NCBI RefSeq assembly: GCF_028898945.1
Contig: NZ_CP118607.1
Coordinates: 3,148,001 to 3,212,000, forward strand
Direction of reading: 5' to 3'
Length of the DNA stretch: 64,000 nucleotides
Origin: Pseudomonas sp. PSKL.D1
GTDB taxonomy: Bacteria; Pseudomonadota; Gammaproteobacteria; Pseudomonadales; Pseudomonadaceae
The notes under the pieces were generated by a model. It worked only from the letters and a program-made list of their open reading frames with translations, was not told the DNA's origin and did not search any database. This document shows positions 16,405 to 24,739 of the stretch, one piece after another (within the stretch, counting starts at the first letter, position 1; each line of letters begins with the position of its first letter). A program made the translations under genes and the position numbers.

Positions 16405-18084
16405 TCAGGCATGGTTAATATCCCGGTCCTTGGTTTCCGGCAGGAAGAAAATCCCCAGCACCGCCGTCATCACCGCAATCACGATCGGGTACCACAACCC
16501 GTAATAGATGTCCCCGGTAGCCGCCACCATGGCAAACGCCACCGTCGGCAGGAAGCCGCCGAACCAGCCGTTACCGATGTGGTACGGCAGTGACATCGAG
16601 GTGTAGCGGATGCGCGCCGGAAACAGCTCCACCAGCCACGCGGCGATCGGCCCGTAAACCATGGTCACGTAGATCACCAGAATGGTCAGCAGCAACAGCA
16701 CCATCGGGTAGTGGATCTTCGCCGGGTCGGCTTTTTCCGGGTAGCCCGCTTCTTTCAGCGCACCGCCCAGGGTGGCCGTGAAGGCATCGCTCTGGGCCTT
16801 GAAGTCCGCCCCCGCGAGGGCGCTGCCCTCGAAGCTCGGGATCACCCGTTCGCCGATGCGGATCTGCGCCACACTGCCCGGCTCGGCCGCCTGGTTCTCG
16901 TAGGGGATGGCACGCTTGGCCAGCAGGCTCTTGGCGATGTCGCAGGAACTGGTGAATTTGGCCTTGCCCACCGGGTCGAACTGGAACGCACATTGGGCAG
17001 GGTCGGCCACCACCACGACCGGGTTTTGCTCCTGGGCAACGAACACGTCCGGGTTGCCGTACTCGGTCAGCGCCTTGAAGATCGGGAAGTAAGTGAGCGC
17101 CGCGATGATGCAGCCGGCCATGATGATCTTCTTGCGGCCGATGCGGTCTGACAGGCTGCCAAAGAAGATGAAGAACGGCGTGCCGATCAACAGCGACCCG
17201 GCAATCAACAGGTTGGCGGTTTGCGGGTCGATCTTGAGCATCTGCAGCAGGAAGAACAACGCATAGAACTGCCCGGTGTACCACACCACCGCCTGCCCGG
17301 CCGTGCCGCCCAGCAGCGCCATGATCACCACTTTCAGGTTGTCCCAACGGCCAAACGACTCGGTCAGCGGCGCCTTCGACGCCTTGCCCTCGGCCTTCAT
17401 TTTCATGAACACCGGCGACTCGTTGAGCTGCAGGCGGATGTACACCGAAATCGCCAGCAGGATGATCGACAGCAGGAACGGAATGCGCCAGCCCCAGGCT
17501 TCGAACGCCTCGGTGCCCAGCGCCGTGCGGCACGCCAGGATCACCAGCAGCGACAGGAACAGCCCCAATGTGGCGGTGGTCTGGATCCACGCGGTGAAAA
17601 ACCCGCGCCGCCCTTTGGGTGCATGTTCGGCCACATAGGTGGCCGCACCGCCATACTCACCGCCCAGCGCCAGGCCCTGCAGCAGGCGCAGGGTGATCAG
17701 GATGACCGGTGCCGCGACCCCGATCGTCGCGTAACTGGGCAGCAACCCCACCACCGCGGTGGAAATACCCATGATCACGATGGTGATCAGGAAGGTGTGC
17801 TTGCGCCCGATCATGTCGCCCAGGCGGCCGAACACGATGGCACCGAATGGCCGCACGGCAAAGCCCGCCGCAAACGCCAGCAAGGCAAAGATGAACGAGG
17901 TGGTTTCGTTGACACCGGCAAAAAAGTGCTTGGCGATGATGGCCGCCAACGAGCCATACAGGTAGAAGTCGTACCATTCGAACACGGTGCCCAGGGAGGA
18001 CGCGAAGATGACCTTGCGCTCCTCCTTGGTGATGCCCCGTTGGGGCGCGCTACTGCCCGTGGATGCGCTGTCGGTTATCGCCAT
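16405..18084 (-). CDS. MFS transporter, metabolite:H+ symporter (MHS) type with large central loop
   Basis: A 559-residue transporter. It has the MHS signatures ASSLGTVFEWYDFYLYGSLAA and RPFGAIVFGRLGDMIGRKHTFL, plus GLALGGEYGGAATYVAEHAP. Relatives are proline/betaine, alpha-ketoglutarate and shikimate importers of about 430 residues. The extra length is a soluble stretch near residues 345-460 containing two cysteines (AQCAFQF and SSCDIA) between late helices; this long-loop form is known in Pseudomonas but its substrate is not. Stands alone, convergent with the upstream gene. Confidence 0.85.
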   Translation of the reverse strand: MAITDSASTGSSAPQRGITKEERKVIFASSLGTVFEWYDFYLYGSLAAIIAKHFFAGVNETTSFIFALLAFAAGFAVRPFGAIVFGRLGDMIGRKHTFLITIVIMGISTAVVGLLPSYATIGVAAPVILITLRLLQGLALGGEYGGAATYVAEHAPKGRRGFFTAWIQTTATLGLFLSLLVILACRTALGTEAFEAWGWRIPFLLSIILLAISVYIRLQLNESPVFMKMKAEGKASKAPLTESFGRWDNLKVVIMALLGGTAGQAVVWYTGQFYALFFLLQMLKIDPQTANLLIAGSLLIGTPFFIFFGSLSDRIGRKKIIMAGCIIAALTYFPIFKALTEYGNPDVFVAQEQNPVVVVADPAQCAFQFDPVGKAKFTSSCDIAKSLLAKRAIPYENQAAEPGSVAQIRIGERVIPSFEGSALAGADFKAQSDAFTATLGGALKEAGYPEKADPAKIHYPMVLLLLTILVIYVTMVYGPIAAWLVELFPARIRYTSMSLPYHIGNGWFGGFLPTVAFAMVAATGDIYYGLWYPIVIAVMTAVLGIFFLPETKDRDINHA

Positions 18085-18296
18085 GGGTTGTCTCCGTCTT
18101 GTTTTTATCGCAGGCCGGAGTACCTCACACCCACACGTACCGTCGCACCCCAGGCCCTAGGGCTTGCATTGGTTGCGCGAAGCACGACGAGGCAGGCCGC
18201 CTCGGATCGCAGCAAGGTCAACTGAAGCATAATCGGCTTTGGCAAGATATCCACTTGCCAGCATCGCCGAATGCCATCACCCCAAACGGCAGTGCA

Positions 18297-18713
18297 TCAC
18301 GCGGTCGGCACCGGCCCTTTGAGCTCGACCTGATTGCCGTCGGGGTCGAAGCAATACAGCGACAGGCCCTCCCCCTCGGCACCATAGCGCCTCTCGGCAG
18401 GCTCCACCTTGATCCCGGCCGCTTGCAGGTAGGTCGTCAGCGCCGGTTCGTCGAACGGTTCGACGCGCAGGCAGAAGTGGTGCAGGTTGCGCCCTTCGCT
18501 GCCCGGCGCGGCACCACCCGCACTGCCCAAGGGGCCATCAAGGGTAACCAGGTCAATCATGGCAGTGCCGGTGGCCAGGTGGACCATGCCCAGGTCTTCA
18601 CGTACCCGGCTGACGGTGCACCCCAGTAGGTCACGGTAGAAAGCCACGCTGCGCTCCAGGTTGCTGACGCGCAATACCAGGTGGTCGATGTGCTTGATGT
18701 GGAAAGGTCGCAT
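18297..18713 (-). CDS. VOC-family protein
   Basis: A 138-residue vicinal-oxygen-chelate protein. The first metal His is in IKHIDHLVLRV, a second is in LHHFCLRV, and the Glu ligand is in CFDPDGNQVELKGP. The conserved D(Y/F)DPDGN.(I/V)E(L/F) ending is typical of glyoxalase I-like/fosfomycin-resistance-like proteins. Its upstream neighbour is an alpha/beta hydrolase on the same strand, 60 bases away. Substrate unknown. Confidence 0.82.
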   Translation of the reverse strand: MRPFHIKHIDHLVLRVSNLERSVAFYRDLLGCTVSRVREDLGMVHLATGTAMIDLVTLDGPLGSAGGAAPGSEGRNLHHFCLRVEPFDEPALTTYLQAAGIKVEPAERRYGAEGEGLSLYCFDPDGNQVELKGPVPTA

Positions 18714-18773
18714 GCCGGGTCTCCTTGTGTGGGCAGTGGCGCGGTACGCTCACCACCATAGCCCACTCGCCAC

Positions 18774-19700
18774 CTATTCGTTGACCTGGCGCTGCAGCAG
18801 CCCGCCTTCGTGCCGGGCAAGGGTTCGCAACAACTGATCGACCAGCGCGCGGTCCGGCGCCTCAAGGTGGAAATGGTGCCCGCCGGGGTGCCACGAAACC
18901 TTGGCCTGGGCCGGCAATGACGCCTCACGCAGGGCGAAGACATCGCCACTGAACGCGCCCTGCCGGCCCAGCATGAGGTACAGGGGGCAGCGGATTTCCC
19001 TCAGCAGTTCGCACGCCTCGCGTTCGGTCAGTGGCATGGGTTCGGGCAGGACCAGGCGCGGGTCATGGCGCCAGCAGTAACCATCACCCACCTGCAGCAA
19101 GTCGCGCAGGGCCAGCAGCCGCGCGGCATCCTCCGACAACTCGCCATCCAGGCGTCTGCGCCGTTGTTCCAGGGCTGTCTGCACGGTGTCGAAGCGGCTG
19201 CCATCGGGTTCGCTGAACCCTTGCAACTGGCTGCGCTGCACCATGCGTTTGAGCCGGTAGGCACGTGCCAGGTGATGCACGCGGTCATCCTCGGCAACGG
19301 TGAACGGTGCGCCCATGCCGTCGAGGAAGGTCATGCTGACGATGCCACTGGTCATGGCGGCGAGCAACGAGGCAACGCCGGTCCCCATGCCATGTGCCAA
19401 CACATGAAACTGCCCGAGGCCCAGGCTTTCGGTTACCGCCAGCATGTCCTCGGCGTGCTCCCACAGGTAATAGCCACTGTCGTGCCGCCGGTGGTCGGAG
19501 CGGCCGTGCCCGACCAGGTCGGGGGCGATCACGAAACAGCCGTCGAGCTGAGGGGCCAGGCGTTCGAACGATGCGGCGTTGTCCAGCCAACCATGCAAGG
19601 CCAACACCGGGATCCCCTCCTCCGGCCCCCAGCAGCGCACGGCGATTTCAATGCCGTCGAGGTCCAGCAAATGATCCTTGGGACTGAATGGCAAACCCAT
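18774..19700 (-). CDS. Alpha/beta hydrolase
   Basis: A 308-residue cytoplasmic alpha/beta hydrolase. The oxyanion strand is HGWLDNAASFERLAP. The nucleophile elbow normally reading GxSxG appears as AHGMGTGVAS, so the usual Ser is replaced by Met in HGMGTG; this is either an atypical elbow or loss of the usual nucleophile. The catalytic His candidate is in WHPGGHHFHLEAP and the acid is probably near LMLGRQG. MhpC/epoxide-hydrolase-like overall. Divergent from the NEL gene, and upstream of the VOC gene. Confidence 0.8.
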   Translation of the reverse strand: MGLPFSPKDHLLDLDGIEIAVRCWGPEEGIPVLALHGWLDNAASFERLAPQLDGCFVIAPDLVGHGRSDHRRHDSGYYLWEHAEDMLAVTESLGLGQFHVLAHGMGTGVASLLAAMTSGIVSMTFLDGMGAPFTVAEDDRVHHLARAYRLKRMVQRSQLQGFSEPDGSRFDTVQTALEQRRRRLDGELSEDAARLLALRDLLQVGDGYCWRHDPRLVLPEPMPLTEREACELLREIRCPLYLMLGRQGAFSGDVFALREASLPAQAKVSWHPGGHHFHLEAPDRALVDQLLRTLARHEGGLLQRQVNE

Positions 19701-19891
19701 GCTTTCTCTCCCTGACTGGGCCTGGCGCGTGCTCGTCAGGCCTGCAAGTTACCTTGGCGCACCTCAACGGCTGCTGCTGGTCCGTCGCCGACAGTTACGT
19801 ACACCAGACCGACCCATGCGGGCATCTATCTACCGCACCCTTGGCACCCCAACGGTATTCCATAACGCCTCCCTCTCACCGGAGCGCGCAC

Positions 19892-22800
19892 ATGAGCCGT
19901 CCCCCATTCCACCTGCAACAAATCACCCGCACCCTGCCCGCCTGGAGCAAGGCACTGCATCGCGACCACGCCACACGCATCATGCAAAGCCTGAAAAAGG
20001 ACTACCTTGACGCCGATGGCGTTGCCTACGAGTGGTACAGCTCCGCTGAAGACTTGACCCGCCAGGCGTTGCTCGGCGCCATTGCCGTGCGTGATGCCAG
20101 CCGCAAGGCACTGCATGACGCGCTGGCGCCGTTGCAAGGCATGACCGAATTCTGCACACCGCTGCTGCAGAAACGGCTGGCGCTGGATGTGTCTGTTGAC
20201 CAAGCGCAGTACGTTTATCAGCGCGTAAAGGTCAAACACGGTGTGACGGTCCCCAACACCCCGCCGCCGCTGTTCCAGCCAGGCGATATCGAGCCTGACG
20301 GTGATCCACAGCTGCGCAGCCTGCTGGAAGCGGCATTGCACAATTTCGAAGGTACCACGGACACCACAACCCTCAGCCGGCTGCAAACTAGCGCACAAAA
20401 CACCCAGCCACTCGAAGGCCTGACCCTGGCCGACTTCATCGACCACTGCCGTGAGCTTGACCTGGGAAAACGCTACCAGGTGCACCTGGCCGAGGTGTTC
20501 GAGGGCGAAAACAAAAGCGCGCTACGCGCCTTGGCCATCAAAGCCAGGCAGGATGAATTTCGCGTGCAGGCGCGTATCGCCAGTTGCAAGAACAACCTCA
20601 GCCCGATGGCATCGATGGCCTTGCACGACCTGTGTTCCGACACAGCCACGGTGGCCTACAACGGCCGCCCCCTGGAGTGCAGCCAGGTCCAGTTGCTCAA
20701 CGTCCCGATCCATGAAGTGTTGTTCATCGCGCCCGCTGTGAATGGCGAGCACGATCCAGTCTTTCTCTACAACCCGATCGATGATGACCCCATCCAAGAG
20801 TTCGCGTCGCTGGGCCTGGCCCGTAAGTACTTGCGCGAAAAGCTGGTGGCCACCGACTACCGCAACCGCTTCGTCGCCCTTGCCCCGCAACAGCAGCAGG
20901 CGGAACTGAAGCTGCGCTTGCGTCGGGCACTGTTCAGCAATGCCGACCAGGCGGACGCGCTGCTGGAGCCGCGCAGCTCTATTCACCTGGAATCCATTTT
21001 CACGCCGTTGCCAGGCAAGCCGTGGGCGAAGCTTGAGGCGAATCATCTGGTCAGGCTCAAATCGGACGCCCGCTGGATTGCAGTGCCAACCGCGGACGTC
21101 GATGCCAATGTGCGACTGAAAAACCTCGAGTACTGGTTCGACATGGGTATGACCGTGTTCAACATCGCCGCCATGTTCGTACCGGGGCTGAACACCCTCA
21201 TGCTGACGCTGGGGGCTGCGCAGATCATGGGCAGCGTGTTCCACGGCATCGAGGCCTGGGAGGCCGGCGACAACGCAGAAGCGCTGGCCCAGTTGCAATC
21301 GATCCTGGTGAATGTTGCCGTGGTGGGTGCGATCGGTGTGGGTGCGTCGGTACTGAGATCTTCCGGCTTTGTCGATGGCATGCGCAGCATTCTCAAGGAC
21401 GGGCGCGAGTATCTGTGGAGCCCTACCCTGAAGGGTTATGACACATTGCAATCGATACCCGAGCACCTGGAAGCCGACAGCCAAGGCCGCTACACGGTGG
21501 AGAACCAGAAATTCATCAGGATGGACAGCAAACTCTACGAACAGGTAGAGGATACAAACCACTGGCGGCTCGCCCACCCGCAAGACCCGCAAGCATACCG
21601 CCCCGAGATGCTGGACAACGGTGAAGGCGCCTGGCGAGCAGTACACGAACAACCACTACTTTGGGAAGAACCGCAATTGCTCAAGCGCCTGGGGCCGATC
21701 AGCAACGGGCTGGCAGACGCAGACCTGGACGCGGCATTGCAGTGTTCCGGGGTGCAGGGCGACGTGCTGCGCTATACCCAAAGCGCCGCGCTGCAACCTC
21801 CGGCACTGCTTGCCGACATCCTGGACCGCCTCAGGTGCGACCAGCAAGCAGACGACATCATCGACCGCGTGCGCAATGGCAAGCCTCTCGCTGCCTACAA
21901 GAACTTCGCCCTGCCCAGCGTGACTGAACTGGAGGGCTGGCCCGAGGACCATGTCATCAAGGCCTACCATGGGCCGGAAAGCTGGGGAGATTACGCAATC
22001 TACGGCCCTTCGGAGGCTGAATACACAGTCGAGATCGAGGTAAACCGCGGTGAGCTGGAGCAAGGCCAGCTCAGTGACCGCATTGTCGAACAACTGGAGG
22101 AGGACGCCATGAACGGATTGCTGCCGGAGGGTACTCCAGCAGCAGAACGTGCCAAAACCTTGAGCAACAAACTCGCGCAACATCTGGAGAACAACCGCCA
22201 GGCCCTGTTCGAACGCCTGTATACCTACCGGCCCCCGAAGCTGAGTGCCGAAGCCCAGACCCTGGCCAACCAGTTCAAAGGCTTGCCCCCGCGCGCAGTC
22301 GAGCAAATCATGGCGCGCGCCAGTGCCAGTGAGCGTCAGCGCCTGGCCAGCGGCCGCGTGCCGCTTCGCATTGCTGAAGAAGCGCGCGTGCTCCAGGCAC
22401 AGGCTCGGTTGGGCAAGGCGCTGCTGGGGCTGTATCGCCCTGGGCTGGCCAATGCTGACAGCGCACTGCTGGATGCCAGGCTCACAACCGAACATCCGCT
22501 CAGCACGGCCAACCAGCGCTTTCAGCTTGCCGTAGCCGACCGTGCAAAGGCCGCCACGCTGATCGGCCAACAACCGATCCGGCCGGGCTATCGCTCGCCA
22601 ATGCACCTGGCGGGCGGGCGCCTGGGCTATCCACTGAGCGGCAGACTTAACTGGATCAGCACCGCCGGCAGCCGACTGCGGGAGCTCTACCCCAACCTCA
22701 GCAGGGAACAACGTAACGCCCTGCTTGGGCAACTGCGCCTGAGAGGCGATGTGGCCCCCCAGCTCAGAGCCCTGGAACTTGAACGCAACACCCTCGACAG

Positions 22801-24733
22801 GGCCCTGCAAGATTGGGAAAAGCAAGCACCGGTGGACCAGCAAGCGGCACGCAGGCACGCCCGTGAGCTGATCAACGGGGCATGGCGCCGTGACCAGCCA
22901 GACACCCTGACAATAGATGCACTACAAGTTGACACGTTGCCATCGCTGCCCGCGCGTTTCGACCACATCACCAGCATGCAACTGCGCAACCTGGGCCTTA
23001 CGCAACTGCCTGAATCGTTCTTCCAAAGCTTCCCGCAGCTCCAAACCCTGCGTCTGGCGCAAAACCCCGAGATGGACTTCGATAGCCTGTTCAGGGCCTT
23101 GCGGTTCACTCCTGAATTGCAAACGCTGGAGCTGGGCAACAACCGCATCGGTATCTTCAGCGACGTGATGCGCGAGCACCTGGCCGGGCTTGGCAGGCTG
23201 CGTCGTTTGAGTTTACGGCGCAACGACTTGCGACTCACCGAAGCCGACCTGAACACCCTCAAACAGCTCCCACTCGAGGCGCTGGACCTGGAAAACAATC
23301 GCATCCATCTGAATGCCGACCTGGCCAGCCACTTCAATGGCCTGATTAAACTGCAAGACCTGCGTCTGACCAACAACCCGCTGCAGCACGGCCCCGACCT
23401 GACCGGCCTGACCCAACTGCGCAACCTGCAATTGCGAAATTGCTACCTGCAAGACTGGCCACAGGGGCTTACACAACGGATGTCACAGCCGGACCTGAAG
23501 CTCAACAATCTGGACCTGAGCGCCAACCCGATCCGCGAAGTACCGGACCTGGATCAAGTGCTGGCCAGCCCCTTTGCCAACGCCCTGCGCCGCACTTCCA
23601 ACCGGGCATACTGGGAATTCAACGAAAACGATCTGGAGGCAGCAACCAATCAGCGCTTGCGCGCAGTGGGCGCCAGGATAGCCAGACGAGAAATGGACAT
23701 CGAAGGCAACCGCTGGTTGCAGGACGCCAGCGAAGCCCGGTTGCAGTTGTGGGAAGACATGTTTGAAACGCACGAGTACCCGCATCTGGAGTGGGCCATC
23801 AGGCGCTCGGGCGACACACTACAAGCAACCGCCAACCCCCGAGGAATGGCGCAGCAGGTGTGGCAACTGCTGACTCAGGCATCGCAAGACCAGGCATTGC
23901 GCGAGCACCTGGAAAGCGTGGCAGCAGAGTTCCCGGCAACCTGCGAGGACGCAGGCGCCGACGCGCTCAGCACCCTTGAAGTGGAAGCGCTTTCCTACCG
24001 CGAGCTGGCCGAGGACTCGAACATCACCCCTTACCTGTTCAATTTCATGCGCAAGCTCTACCGTAGGGACCGGGTCAATTACCTTGCCGAGCGCATCCAA
24101 CTCAACCGTCTGGAGCGCCAGAGCCAGCTACAGGCTCCAGGCGAAACAGCGGATGCCACCAACCTCCCGGCACTGGATACACTCGATGACATCACTGACG
24201 AAGCCTTGTTGGCAGGTGGCGTTGACCTGATCGAAATGCGTCTGGCGCTTCGCCAGGCACTGGCAGAAGTGCTCGACTTCCCGGAGCCGAGCCAGGGCAT
24301 GATGTACCGGGAGACCGCGCAAATTTCCACGACGGTCGAATTCAACGTGGAGCAGGCAGTCACCGCACTTGACCGTGCCCCCATCAAGCGCAGGGGCTGG
24401 ATCGCCCTGCAGCCCGCTTGGCAGCGGCTGTTGAAACAGCGCTTCACCAGCCGCTTCAGCACGCTGGAGGAACGCTGGCTTGCTGGGTACGACTACCTGC
24501 AGTACTGCCTGGATGCAGGCAGCGATAGCGTTACAGCGCTGGATGAGGTTGTGGTGACCGCGCTCACCGAGCACCTGCCGGAATCACCGCTGGATGCCGG
24601 TGGCCAATTGCGCAGGGTAAGCCTGAACAGTCATCAATACAACGAAGCGGCCAAAAGCCTCAAGTCAGGGCTTGAACAGCAGCAAAACGCTTTGTACAAA
24701 ACCCTGACCGACGAGCAGGACTCCAACAGCTGA
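19892..24733 (+). CDS. Giant NEL-type E3 ubiquitin ligase effector candidate (DUF6543-LRR-NEL)
   Basis: 1613 residues from ATG 19892 (MSRPPFHLQQITRTLPAWSK), with GGAG upstream; the frame is open further 5' but overlaps the divergent hydrolase. Layout: an N-terminal ~900-residue DUF6543/dermonecrotic-toxin-like region with a hydrophobic hairpin near 420-490; leucine-rich repeats at about 1022-1219 (LQTLRLAQNPEM, LQTLELGNNRI, LEALDLENNRIHL, LQDLRLTNNPL); then a NEL domain. The NEL catalytic motif CED is at Cys1351 (FPATCEDAGADALSTLE), as in IpaH/SspH enzymes, which transfer ubiquitin to host proteins. No Sec signal. Delivery by type III or type VI secretion is unknown. Convergent with the helicase gene, 6 bases apart. 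Confidence 0.85.
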   Translation: MSRPPFHLQQITRTLPAWSKALHRDHATRIMQSLKKDYLDADGVAYEWYSSAEDLTRQALLGAIAVRDASRKALHDALAPLQGMTEFCTPLLQKRLALDVSVDQAQYVYQRVKVKHGVTVPNTPPPLFQPGDIEPDGDPQLRSLLEAALHNFEGTTDTTTLSRLQTSAQNTQPLEGLTLADFIDHCRELDLGKRYQVHLAEVFEGENKSALRALAIKARQDEFRVQARIASCKNNLSPMASMALHDLCSDTATVAYNGRPLECSQVQLLNVPIHEVLFIAPAVNGEHDPVFLYNPIDDDPIQEFASLGLARKYLREKLVATDYRNRFVALAPQQQQAELKLRLRRALFSNADQADALLEPRSSIHLESIFTPLPGKPWAKLEANHLVRLKSDARWIAVPTADVDANVRLKNLEYWFDMGMTVFNIAAMFVPGLNTLMLTLGAAQIMGSVFHGIEAWEAGDNAEALAQLQSILVNVAVVGAIGVGASVLRSSGFVDGMRSILKDGREYLWSPTLKGYDTLQSIPEHLEADSQGRYTVENQKFIRMDSKLYEQVEDTNHWRLAHPQDPQAYRPEMLDNGEGAWRAVHEQPLLWEEPQLLKRLGPISNGLADADLDAALQCSGVQGDVLRYTQSAALQPPALLADILDRLRCDQQADDIIDRVRNGKPLAAYKNFALPSVTELEGWPEDHVIKAYHGPESWGDYAIYGPSEAEYTVEIEVNRGELEQGQLSDRIVEQLEEDAMNGLLPEGTPAAERAKTLSNKLAQHLENNRQALFERLYTYRPPKLSAEAQTLANQFKGLPPRAVEQIMARASASERQRLASGRVPLRIAEEARVLQAQARLGKALLGLYRPGLANADSALLDARLTTEHPLSTANQRFQLAVADRAKAATLIGQQPIRPGYRSPMHLAGGRLGYPLSGRLNWISTAGSRLRELYPNLSREQRNALLGQLRLRGDVAPQLRALELERNTLDRALQDWEKQAPVDQQAARRHARELINGAWRRDQPDTLTIDALQVDTLPSLPARFDHITSMQLRNLGLTQLPESFFQSFPQLQTLRLAQNPEMDFDSLFRALRFTPELQTLELGNNRIGIFSDVMREHLAGLGRLRRLSLRRNDLRLTEADLNTLKQLPLEALDLENNRIHLNADLASHFNGLIKLQDLRLTNNPLQHGPDLTGLTQLRNLQLRNCYLQDWPQGLTQRMSQPDLKLNNLDLSANPIREVPDLDQVLASPFANALRRTSNRAYWEFNENDLEAATNQRLRAVGARIARREMDIEGNRWLQDASEARLQLWEDMFETHEYPHLEWAIRRSGDTLQATANPRGMAQQVWQLLTQASQDQALREHLESVAAEFPATCEDAGADALSTLEVEALSYRELAEDSNITPYLFNFMRKLYRRDRVNYLAERIQLNRLERQSQLQAPGETADATNLPALDTLDDITDEALLAGGVDLIEMRLALRQALAEVLDFPEPSQGMMYRETAQISTTVEFNVEQAVTALDRAPIKRRGWIALQPAWQRLLKQRFTSRFSTLEERWLAGYDYLQYCLDAGSDSVTALDEVVVTALTEHLPESPLDAGGQLRRVSLNSHQYNEAAKSLKSGLEQQQNALYKTLTDEQDSNS

Positions 24734-24739
24734 CACCTG

